Assembly (NCBI GenBank): GCA_030533385.1
Contig: JAUNJG010000004.1
Span: 1 to 64,000, forward strand
DNA: 64,000 bases
Reading direction: 5' to 3'
Source: Eubacteriales bacterium
GTDB lineage: Bacteria; Bacillota; Clostridia; Lachnospirales; Lachnospiraceae
Shown in pieces: positions 16,094 through 23,327 of this stretch. The position numbers and the translations under genes are program-made. The notes below the pieces were generated by a model. That model saw only the letters and a program-made list of their open reading frames with translations, ran no database searches and was not told the DNA's origin. The first letter of the stretch is position 1. Every line of letters begins with the position of its first letter.

Positions 16094-17497
16094 ATGGTTG
16101 GAGGACTTAGTGGGGAACGGATGATGATTGGCCTTGCCATCGGTATCATCGTCCTGATTTTTCTTGTGTTGAAAACGAAGGTACAGGCATTTCTGGCACT
16201 CATCGTCTGTACAATTATCGTAGGTGTCGTAGGAGGAATGCCTCTTACGAACATTACTTTGGAGGACGGGAAGACGTTTGGTATTATTAATTCGATTACC
16301 GGAGGTTTCGGGGGGACTCTCGGAAGCATCGGTATCATCATCGGTTTCGGTGTGATGATGGGGCAGATTTTTGAGGCTACGGGAGCGGCGAAGACAATGG
16401 CTTTCACTTTCCTGAAGCTGTTTGGAAAAAAACGGGAGGAGGAGGCGCTGGCGCTGACCGGCTTCCTTGTATCCATCCCGATTTTCTGTGATTCTGGGTT
16501 CGTCGTGCTCTCTCCGATTGCGAAGGCAATCTCCAGGGCGACGAAGAAATCTGTCATTGGTCTTGGCGTTGCTTTGGCAGCAGGACTTGTGGTGACGCAC
16601 TCTCTTGTACCGCCGACTCCGGGACCGCTGGGCGTGTGCGGTATCTTTGGCATTGATGTTGGAACGTTCATTCTCTTGACAATTGTGCTGAGTGTTCCGA
16701 TGGTAATTGGCTGTATTGCGTATGCAAGACTGTATCTGGGTAAAAAGTACTATAATATTCCGGATGAGAATGGAAATATTATTTCCCTTCCGTATCAGGA
16801 ACCGGATTATGAGAATGCATTTCATATGGACGAGAAGGGGCTGCCGGGAACGCTGGAATCTTTCATGCCGTTGCTCCTTCCAATTCTTCTCATCCTGGTG
16901 AACACGGTTGCATCCGCTCTCGGAAAAACAGGCGGTTTCATGGATGTTTTGATTTTCCTGGGACAGCCAATTGTTGCAGTGGGACTGGGGCTTTTGGTGG
17001 CAATCTTTACACTTGGACGGGTGCTGGACCGCCATACCGCCATTGCGGAGATGGAAAAAGGTATGGAGTCTGCGGGTATCATCATGCTGGTAACCGGTGG
17101 CGGTGGTGCTCTCGGACAGATTATCAAAGATTCCGGACTGGGAACTTTCATGGCAGAAGGGCTGGCACAGACGGCGATTCCGATTATCATTCTTCCGCTG
17201 ATTATCTCTACTTTGATGCGTTTCATCCAGGGGTCGGGAACTGTGGCGATGACAACGGCGGCGAGTATCTCTGCACCGATTATCATCGCATCAGGCGTGA
17301 ATCCTACGCTGGGCGCCGTGGCATGTTGCGTAGGTTCTCTGTTCTTTGGCTACTTCAATGACAGCTATTTCTGGGTGGTCAACCGTACTCTTGGGGTAAA
17401 AGAGGCAAAGGATCAGCTGACCATCTGGTCTGTAACTTCCACAATTGCGTGGGCTATCGGTGTAGTAGAGGTTGTGATTTTGAGCTTTTTCATGTAA
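16094..17497 (+). CDS. GntP-family acid-sugar permease
   Basis: A 467-aa integral membrane permease of the GntP (gluconate:H+ symporter) family with about 12 or more hydrophobic segments. Family landmarks include GFGVMMGQIFEATGAAKTMA, FCDSGFVVLSPI and SLVPPTPGPLGV, and near the end FIQGSGTVAMTTAASI and FFGYFNDSYFWVVNRTLG. In this operon it most likely imports the four-carbon acid sugar consumed by the kinases. It sits between pdxA2 and the regulator gene with 30-40-base gaps. Confidence 0.92.
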   Translation: MVGGLSGERMMIGLAIGIIVLIFLVLKTKVQAFLALIVCTIIVGVVGGMPLTNITLEDGKTFGIINSITGGFGGTLGSIGIIIGFGVMMGQIFEATGAAKTMAFTFLKLFGKKREEEALALTGFLVSIPIFCDSGFVVLSPIAKAISRATKKSVIGLGVALAAGLVVTHSLVPPTPGPLGVCGIFGIDVGTFILLTIVLSVPMVIGCIAYARLYLGKKYYNIPDENGNIISLPYQEPDYENAFHMDEKGLPGTLESFMPLLLPILLILVNTVASALGKTGGFMDVLIFLGQPIVAVGLGLLVAIFTLGRVLDRHTAIAEMEKGMESAGIIMLVTGGGGALGQIIKDSGLGTFMAEGLAQTAIPIIILPLIISTLMRFIQGSGTVAMTTAASISAPIIIASGVNPTLGAVACCVGSLFFGYFNDSYFWVVNRTLGVKEAKDQLTIWSVTSTIAWAIGVVEVVILSFFM

Positions 17498-17536
17498 AAT
17501 GGTAGAAGACAAGAAAAATCATAAGAGGTGATACGC

Positions 17537-18277
17537 GTGCTGGCAGCAGAACGTCAGGCAAAAATTGTAGAGATTATTCGCAGCAGGGGCAGTGCTCAGG
17601 TGGACGATTTGGCACAGGAGTTACACGTCAGTTCCATGACAATTCGCAGGGATTTAGAAAAATTGCAAGAATACAACGTATTGCAGCGATGTCACGGTGG
17701 TGCGGTGGCAAAGCAGGAAGTGACATACGAAGACAAGCGTGTCATCCATAAAGAAGAGAAGGAGGTTCTGGCGGGGATCTGTCAGAACCTTGTCTCAAAG
17801 GGGGACACGATATTTCTGGATGCGGGGACGACGACGTATGAGATTGCAAAAAGAATAAAAGAGATTCCGGAGATTATGGTTGTGACCAATGATCTGGAGA
17901 TTGCGAGATTGTTGAAGGACAGTCCGGCGGATCTGTTCTTGTGCGGAGGTTCCCTGCAGAAAGCAACGGGGAGTATGTTGGGCTATTATGCGACTCAGAT
18001 GCTGGCCGATTTTCATTTTGACGTAGGTTTTTTTGGTGCGGCATCTATCAATGATGAGATGGAGGTCTTGACGCCGACGGTGGACAAAGCTTTTTTGAAG
18101 CGAGCCGCAGTACAAAGATGCCAGCAGGCTTACCTGGTAGTGGACAGTTCCAAGTTCGGCAGGAAGGCAATGACAAAAATCAATCATCTTAGCGATTATA
18201 CGGCAGTGATTACGAACAAAGCACTGACGGGCGACCAGCGCAAAGAAGCAGAAAAAGCAGGCATTCGATTTTTTTAA
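17537..18277 (+). CDS. DeoR-family transcriptional regulator
   Basis: A 246-aa DeoR/GlpR-type repressor. The N-terminal helix-turn-helix is typical (VDDLAQELHVSSMTIRRDLE, about 22-41). The C-terminal sugar-phosphate-sensing domain carries the FLDAGTTTYEIA motif (about 94-105) and VDSSKFGRKAM. DeoR regulators usually respond to a phosphorylated sugar intermediate, here plausibly a phosphorylated tetronate. The GTG at 17537 is preferred because AAGAGG lies 8 bases upstream; a GTG at 17528 is the alternative. Candidate operators are at 11179 and 13674. Confidence 0.9.
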   Translation: MLAAERQAKIVEIIRSRGSAQVDDLAQELHVSSMTIRRDLEKLQEYNVLQRCHGGAVAKQEVTYEDKRVIHKEEKEVLAGICQNLVSKGDTIFLDAGTTTYEIAKRIKEIPEIMVVTNDLEIARLLKDSPADLFLCGGSLQKATGSMLGYYATQMLADFHFDVGFFGAASINDEMEVLTPTVDKAFLKRAAVQRCQQAYLVVDSSKFGRKAMTKINHLSDYTAVITNKALTGDQRKEAEKAGIRFF

Positions 18278-18297
18278 ATCAGGTTTATGCTGTAAGG

Positions 18298-18351
18298 AAA
18301 GAGAGTATACAAAATCATCAAATCAGATGATGGAGCGATGCTCTCTTTTTT
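18298..18351 (+). terminator. terminator of the acid-sugar operon
   Basis: AAAGAGAG (18298-18305) pairs with CTCTCTTT (18341-18348), enclosing an inner hairpin ATCATC/GATGAT, and runs into a T-tract. It lies just after the DeoR gene. Confidence 0.8.
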
Positions 18352-18389
18352 AGACATTGTAGCCAAGGGATAATAGGAGAGATAGCTAT

Positions 18390-18923
18390 ATGAAGAACGT
18401 TTTAATAATATCAGGCAGTCCGAGAAAAAATGGTAATTCTCAGGCGCTGTGCGAACAATTTGCATCCGGTGCAAAGGAAGCTGGAAACCAGGTTCATTTG
18501 ATTAGATTGGCCGAGAAAAATATCGGGTTTTGTTATGCCTGTGATGGATGTATGCGGAATGGGGGAACCTGCGTTCAGAAAGATGATATGGCGGAGATAC
18601 TGCATTTGTTTCAGGAGACTGATGTGCTTGTATTGGCAACGCCAATTTATTTTTATGGCATTACCGCTCAGATGAAGACGTTTATTGACAGGACATACCC
18701 AATCTGGCAGCATCTGGGTAAGAAAGAAGTTTATTATATTGTTTCAGCCGGGCTAGGTCAGGATATCGTGGAACGCTCTCTTGGAGACTTGGATGGTTTT
18801 GTGGAGCATCTGGAGAGTTATGAGATAAAGGGAAGAAATTACGCTGCCAATGTGATGGAGGCAGGTCTTGTAAAAGAAACAAAATTGATGGATGAGGCCT
18901 ATACCATGGGTAAAAATGTGTAA
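18390..18923 (+). CDS. NADPH-dependent FMN reductase/flavodoxin-like oxidoreductase
   Basis: A 177-aa flavodoxin-fold protein. The FMN phosphate loop is SGSPRKNGNSQALC (8-21), and the flavin-binding ATPIYFYGITAQMKTFIDR follows near 90-108. The CYACDGCMRNGGTC cluster (about 49-62) is common in the iron-sulfur-flavoprotein-like and multimeric flavodoxin WrbA-like branch, but the full four-Cys iron-sulfur pattern is not evident. It probably reduces flavins, quinones or nitro compounds. A pyridoxamine-oxidase-fold gene follows 29 bases later, suggesting a two-gene redox operon. Confidence 0.87.
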   Translation: MKNVLIISGSPRKNGNSQALCEQFASGAKEAGNQVHLIRLAEKNIGFCYACDGCMRNGGTCVQKDDMAEILHLFQETDVLVLATPIYFYGITAQMKTFIDRTYPIWQHLGKKEVYYIVSAGLGQDIVERSLGDLDGFVEHLESYEIKGRNYAANVMEAGLVKETKLMDEAYTMGKNV

Positions 18924-18952
18924 GGAAGGAAACATAACAGGAGGACAAAGGG

Positions 18953-19438
18953 ATGTTTCGTAAGATGAGGAGATTTCGGCAGCAGTTGCCGGAAGAGGAA
19001 GTAATCGAGATTTTAGAGCAGGAAAATACAGGCATTTTGAGTGTGGTTGGTGACGGTGGTTACCCGTATACCATTCCTATTAATTATGTCTATGAAGATG
19101 GAAAAATCTATTTGCACGGGGCCAAGGAAGGACATAAGGTGGATGCCATCAAGCAGTGCGACAAGGTCTCGTTTTGCGTGATAGAAAGAGATGAGGTGGT
19201 GCCTGAAAAATTAACGACGAAATATCGCAGTGTGATTGCCTTTGGCAGGGCCAGATTTTTGGAGACAGAAGAAGATATTTTTCATGCGGCAAAAATCCTG
19301 AGTCTAAAATATTATGATGATGTAGATTTCATAGAAAAAGAAATACGGAGAGAATGGAATGGCTTAAGCTGCATAGAAATCAAGATAGAACATATGACAG
19401 GAAAAGAAGGGCTGGAGCTGCTGAAGCTGAGAAGATAA
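18953..19438 (+). CDS. pyridoxamine 5'-phosphate oxidase-fold flavoprotein (NimA-like)
   Basis: A 161-aa split-barrel flavin-binding protein of the NimA-like group. Recognisable elements are GILSVVGDGGYPYTIPINYV (about 23-42), IYLHGAKEGHKVDAI and VSFCVIERDEVVPEKLTTKY. Members bind FMN or heme, and some reduce nitroimidazoles; resistance cannot be inferred from sequence alone. It follows the flavodoxin-like gene closely and ends at a terminator. Confidence 0.88.
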   Translation: MFRKMRRFRQQLPEEEVIEILEQENTGILSVVGDGGYPYTIPINYVYEDGKIYLHGAKEGHKVDAIKQCDKVSFCVIERDEVVPEKLTTKYRSVIAFGRARFLETEEDIFHAAKILSLKYYDDVDFIEKEIRREWNGLSCIEIKIEHMTGKEGLELLKLRR

Positions 19439-19488
19439 TCCGTATGGAAAAAGCGGTTTTGTGAAAATAAAATAAGAAGTATTTGGTC

Positions 19489-19523
19489 GGGTGTATTCAA
19501 TGGAATATGCCCTTTTTGCTTTT
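19489..19523 (+). terminator. terminator of the redox gene pair
   Basis: GGGTGTATTC and GAATATGCCC pair around AATG, with two G-T pairs, and are followed by TTTTTGCTTTTTT. Confidence 0.85.
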
Positions 19524-19594
19524 TTGATCTTCCTATCTGCCTGGCCTGTAAAATGTCAATGGACTTTGGTGTTTCTTTTTGCAGTTTAACTAGG

Positions 19595-19600
19595 TATAAT
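19595..19600 (+). promoter_or_regulatory. candidate -10 for the MBL-fold gene
   Basis: TATAAT lies 49 bases before the start codon. The -35 region is T-rich but not consensus, so this is a moderate call. Confidence 0.4.
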
Positions 19601-19648
19601 AAAAACAGTACATAATTTTTTAACCTTAGAGATAAAGGGGGAGTAAGC

Positions 19649-20488
19649 ATGAAAGTACATATTCTTGTGGAAAATACTTCCTGTGGAGAATGTGCGGGTG
19701 AGCACGGGCTGAGCCTGTACATTGAACACGAGGGCAAAAACTATTTGATTGACACCGGGGCGACGGGCCTCTTCTCTGAAAATGCAGAGAAAATGGGCGT
19801 GGATTTGGCGGAGATTGATGAGGCTTTTCTGTCTCATGCCCACTATGACCATTCCGGTGGATTCCGGGAATTTTTTGCTCAAAATCAGAAAGCAAAAGTA
19901 TATTTACAGGAGGCCTGCAAGAAAAAATATTATTATAAAATAACGGAATCTGCGAAGAAATACATAGGCATCCCGGCTGATATTCTGGACATTTATGAGG
20001 ATAGATTTGTCTATGTGGATGGATACCGGAAGCTGGGCGACGGCGTATTCATCTGTCCCCACACAACGCCGCAGTTATGGGAGAGGGGACGGCGTGCCCA
20101 TATGTTTGGCATCCTGGATGCTACAATCACCGCCGATGATTTTGCCCATGAACAGACCATCGTTTTTGAAGAAAAGGGAGGTCTGTACCTGTTTAACAGC
20201 TGCTCCCACGGCGGGGTGGAAAATGTCATAGAGGAAATCAAGGCGCAATTTCCGGGAAAAGTAATCAAAGCCTTTTTTGGCGGCTTTCATATGATGGGAG
20301 CGAAAGGAGTGGATTCCTGCAATTTTACCGAGGAGGAGGTAAAACAGGTGGGAAGCACTCTGCTTCGGACCAGTGGGGCAGTGTTCTACACTGGACACTG
20401 TACCGGAAATGTAGCCGGCGTATGGCTTAAAGAAGTGATGGGCGACCGATTCAAGCCGTTTCACAGCGGGATGGAAGTAGAGGTGTGA
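19649..20488 (+). CDS. MBL-fold metallohydrolase
   Basis: A 279-aa metallo-beta-lactamase-fold protein without signal peptide. The metal-binding motif is SHAHYDHSGGF (about 61-71), a variant of HxHxDH, with further ligands in FNSCSHGGVENV and FYTGHCTG. It belongs to the COG1237-like group often labelled as dihydropterin ribosyl-aminobenzene-phosphate synthase-like, whose bacterial substrates are mostly unknown. It is a single gene with its own ribosome site (AAAGGGGGAG), followed by a repeat-rich gap. Confidence 0.88.
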   Translation: MKVHILVENTSCGECAGEHGLSLYIEHEGKNYLIDTGATGLFSENAEKMGVDLAEIDEAFLSHAHYDHSGGFREFFAQNQKAKVYLQEACKKKYYYKITESAKKYIGIPADILDIYEDRFVYVDGYRKLGDGVFICPHTTPQLWERGRRAHMFGILDATITADDFAHEQTIVFEEKGGLYLFNSCSHGGVENVIEEIKAQFPGKVIKAFFGGFHMMGAKGVDSCNFTEEEVKQVGSTLLRTSGAVFYTGHCTGNVAGVWLKEVMGDRFKPFHSGMEVEV

Positions 20489-20502
20489 GAATTGCTTTAC
20501 CT

Positions 20503-20635
20503 GTGTAAGCCGGCGTGTTCGGATACGGTCCGTCTGTCCGTCCAGACGGATATTCTCTGTCTGCGCGGACGGAAACGATGTAACCGGGTTCGTTACCGGT
20601 GTATTGGGGCATATTCTCCGCCTGCGCAGTTGGAA
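20503..20635 (+). repeat. dispersed palindromic repeat, copy B (rearranged)
   Basis: The core CCGGCGTGTTCGGATAC (20510-20526) is followed by a hairpin TCCGTCTG-TCCGTC-CAGACGGA. Next come two pieces, near 20549 and 20609, resembling the left arm of copy A in reverse (ATATTCTCyGyCTGCGC). The block fills most of the gap between the MBL gene and the response regulator, partly within the leader of the latter. Confidence 0.6.
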
Positions 20636-20683
20636 AGGCTTGTTTTTAAAAATGTTGTTTGTTGGAAGAAAAAGGAGAACACT

Positions 20684-21364
20684 ATGGAACAGATTATGAT
20701 TGTCGAGGACGACAGAACCTTGAATGAGGGGCTGTGCAAGACATTAAAAAAGTCGGGCTATCCGGTGGTTTCCTGTCTGAATCTGGCTTCGGCAAGGGAT
20801 CAGCTCCTCTGCGGAGCGGTGTCTCTTGTCCTGCTGGATGTGAATCTGCCCGACGGCAGCGGTCTGGATTTTCTGAAGGAAATGAAGAAAAAGCTGCCGG
20901 AGCTTCCCGTTTTGCTGTTGACGGCCAACGATACGGATTTTGATATTGTGGAGGGGCTGGAATGTGGAGCGGACGATTATATTACCAAACCGTTTTCTTT
21001 GTCGGTGCTCCGGGCCAGAATCCGCACCCAGCTTCGCAAGGCACGCCGTCAGGAGCATGAGGCAGTTTTTCGGCAGGAGGAGTATTCCTTTGATTTTGAG
21101 CGAATGCTCTTTCAGGTGGACGGGGAGCCGGTGGAACTGAGTAAAACGGAACAAAAGCTCCTCCGCATCCTTGTGGAAAATGCGGGAACCACTGTCAGTC
21201 GTGGAACTCTGGTGGACCGAATTTGGACCGACGGGGCGGAATATGTGGAGGAGAACGCTCTCTCGGTGACGGTAAAGCGGCTGCGGGACAAGCTCCGTGC
21301 CCAGCGCTGTATCCGCACAGTTTACGGCATCGGCTATCGCTGGCAGTCTCAGGACGATGAATGA
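20684..21364 (+). CDS. OmpR-family response regulator
   Basis: A 226-aa regulator with a receiver domain and winged-helix DNA-binding domain. Acidic residues EDD (8-10), phospho-acceptor Asp52 (LLDVNLPDGSGLDF) and ITKPF Lys near 102 are intact. The C-terminal domain ends YGIGYRWQ. The ATG at 20684 has AAAGGAG upstream. It is followed by a small sensor kinase and an FtsX-type ABC transporter, the arrangement of Bce-like antimicrobial-peptide sensing modules, so it probably activates the transporter promoter through repeats at 22354-22395. Confidence 0.93.
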   Translation: MEQIMIVEDDRTLNEGLCKTLKKSGYPVVSCLNLASARDQLLCGAVSLVLLDVNLPDGSGLDFLKEMKKKLPELPVLLLTANDTDFDIVEGLECGADDYITKPFSLSVLRARIRTQLRKARRQEHEAVFRQEEYSFDFERMLFQVDGEPVELSKTEQKLLRILVENAGTTVSRGTLVDRIWTDGAEYVEENALSVTVKRLRDKLRAQRCIRTVYGIGYRWQSQDDE

Positions 21365-21434
21365 TAGGAACGGATGAGGCAGGTGGAAGCTTTCCGGATT
21401 GGGGCGCATCCATCGGCCTGAAAGGGAGATGATT

Positions 21435-22346
21435 ATGGAACATTTGATATTAGCGGCTTCTCTCCTTTGTATTTTGGTGTTGCTTCTGCTATTGTATCGG
21501 AGCCGCCGTTATGCCAGGCGGATGACGGAGACCATCGAGAGGATGCTGGACGCTGCATTGGAGGGAGAATATTCGGAACAGGCTTTTGATGAGTCCCGGC
21601 TTTCCGCATTGGAAAGCCGTTTTGTTCGTTATCTGTCGGCGTCCACCCTCTCTGCTGCCAGTGTCCGGCAGGAGAAGGATAGGATTAAAGAGTTGATTTC
21701 CGATATTTCCCATCAGACTAAGACGCCCATTGCCAATCTGCTTTTATATTGTGATTTGATTTCTGAGGAGGAGCTGACGGAGGAGCTGCGGGCCAATGTG
21801 AATGCGTTGCAGCAGCAGGCGGAAAAGCTGCGATTTCTCATTGACTCTCTGGTGAAGCTGTCCCGTCTGGAGACGGGGATTCTGGCATTTTCACCCAAAC
21901 CGGCGTCTGTTCTTCCCATGCTGGAGGATATTTACCAGCAGTTTCTGCCCCTTGCCGGAAGCAAAAATCTGATGCTCACGCTGGATGCGCCGGATTTGAG
22001 GGCGGTTTTTGATGAAAAATGGACCACGGAGGCTCTGGCAAATCTGGTAGACAATGCGGTGAAATATACGCCGTCGGGGGAGATTTCCCTCTCTGCGGTG
22101 GCCTATGAGCTCTTTGTCCGCATCGACATCCGGGACACAGGTATCGGCATCCCGGAGGAAGAGCAGGCCGAAATATTTGGACGGTTTTACCGCTCGGAGG
22201 CGGTCAGAAATCAGCCCGGTGTGGGTATCGGCCTGTTTCTTGCCAGAGAGATCATCACCGGGCAGGGCGGCTACATCAAGCTGACCTCCACACCCGGAAA
22301 AGGCTCCGTGTTCTCCCTATTCCTCCCGACCACGCCTGAAATGTGA
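21435..22346 (+). CDS. small membrane sensor histidine kinase
   Basis: A 303-aa kinase with one clear N-terminal hydrophobic segment (about residues 3-21) and no sizeable outside domain. The H-box is SDISHQTKTPIANLLLY with His93. The ATPase domain has NLVDNAVKYTP, DTGIGIP and GVGIGLFLA. Lack of a sensory domain is typical of intramembrane-sensing kinases that detect the state of a partner ABC transporter. It overlaps no neighbour but lies 70 bases after the regulator gene. The ATG at 21435 has AAAGGGAG at proper spacing; 21429 is possible. Confidence 0.93.
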   Translation: MEHLILAASLLCILVLLLLLYRSRRYARRMTETIERMLDAALEGEYSEQAFDESRLSALESRFVRYLSASTLSAASVRQEKDRIKELISDISHQTKTPIANLLLYCDLISEEELTEELRANVNALQQQAEKLRFLIDSLVKLSRLETGILAFSPKPASVLPMLEDIYQQFLPLAGSKNLMLTLDAPDLRAVFDEKWTTEALANLVDNAVKYTPSGEISLSAVAYELFVRIDIRDTGIGIPEEEQAEIFGRFYRSEAVRNQPGVGIGLFLAREIITGQGGYIKLTSTPGKGSVFSLFLPTTPEM

Positions 22347-22353
22347 CAAAACT

Positions 22354-22395
22354 GAAAGAATCTTTTTTCCCGTGGAAAGAATCTGGAAAGAAGCT
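22354..22395 (+). promoter_or_regulatory. candidate response-regulator boxes before the ABC genes
   Basis: GAAAGAATCT occurs at 22354-22363 and 22375-22384, 21 bases apart, and GAAAGAAGCT at 22386-22395, a further 11 bases on. The spacing equals whole helical turns, as for tandem OmpR-type monomers. A TATATA/TATACA -10 follows at 22408-22415 with no good -35, fitting an activator-dependent promoter of the ABC transporter genes. Confidence 0.6.
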
Positions 22396-22644
22396 TGTGA
22401 GATACTCTATATACAACAGTTGATCCATACTTCACGAGAAAGTCATTCCTGATGATAATGGAAGTAAACCGAATGTTTCTCTCATCCTGTGACCATCCTT
22501 GTTCCCGGCAGCAATTTATGTCTGTTGGGCTGTTCTGCCTGTTTTTTATCAAACAGCTGTGTCACCAAGGTATACACTTTGGATATATGGAAGCCGGTTC
22601 GCTCCAAAATCATCAATGAAATGATACATAGTAAAGGAGGAAAC

Positions 22645-23325
22645 ATGTATATTTTAGAGACAAAGGATTTAAAGAAAATCTATGGTTTTGGCGAAAATGA
22701 GGTTCGGGCGCTGGACGGGGTGAATCTATCTGTGAAAAAGGGAGAGTTTGTGGCCATTGTAGGTACGTCGGGCAGCGGAAAATCCACCCTGCTGCATATG
22801 ATGGGCGGATTGGATCGGCCCACCTCCGGGGAGGTCATGGTGGGCGGAAAGTCCATTTTTTCTTTGAAGGATGAAGCGTTGACTATTTTCCGTCGTAGGA
22901 AAATCGGTTTTGTATTTCAAAATTATAATCTGGTTCCCGTGTTAAACGTGTACGAAAATATCGTGCTGCCTTTGCAGTTGGACGGGGTGAAGCCGGACGA
23001 GGCTTTTATTCAAAGCATTGTGGAGACACTGAGTCTGGAAAAGCGGCTGGAGAGCCTGCCGGGACAGCTTTCCGGCGGACAGCAGCAGCGGGTGGCCATG
23101 GCCAGGGCGCTGGCATCAAAGCCGGCCATTTTGCTGGCCGATGAGCCGACGGGAAATCTGGATTCCAAAACCAGCCAGGATGTGCTGGGTCTTTTGAAAA
23201 TCACAGGACAAAAATACGGGCAGACCATCGTGATGATTACTCACAATGAGGAAATCGCCCAGCTGGCCGATCGAATCATCCGCTTGGAAGATGGCCGGAT
23301 TATCAGCGGACAGCGGGAGGGATAG
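22645..23325 (+). CDS. ABC transporter ATP-binding protein (MacB/BceA type)
   Basis: A 226-aa ATPase subunit. Walker A is GTSGSGKST (about 39-47), the signature [15 protein letters not shown] is near 138-152, Walker [13 protein letters not shown] follows, and the switch His is in ITHN. The [11 protein letters not shown] form and size match exporters coupled to FtsX-like permeases. The ATG at 22645 follows AAAGGAGG. The permease gene starts 3 bases after its stop, so the two form one unit, likely induced by the preceding two-component system. Confidence 0.95.
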   Translation: MYILETKDLKKIYGFGENEVRALDGVNLSVKKGEFVAIVGTSGSGKSTLLHMMGGLDRPTSGEVMVGGKSIFSLKDEALTIFRRRKIGFVFQNYNLVPVLNVYENIVLPLQLDGVKPDEAFIQSIVETLSLEKRLESLPGQLSGGQQQRVAMARALASKPAILLADEPTGNLDSKTSQDVLGLLKITGQKYGQTIVMITHNEEIAQLADRIIRLEDGRIISGQREG

Positions 23326-23327
23326 AG

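Noticed and set aside
15566..17035. Long leftward frame of 489 codons opposite pdxA2 and the permease
   Set aside because: Lies antisense across two well-supported genes, has biased low-complexity composition and no domain.
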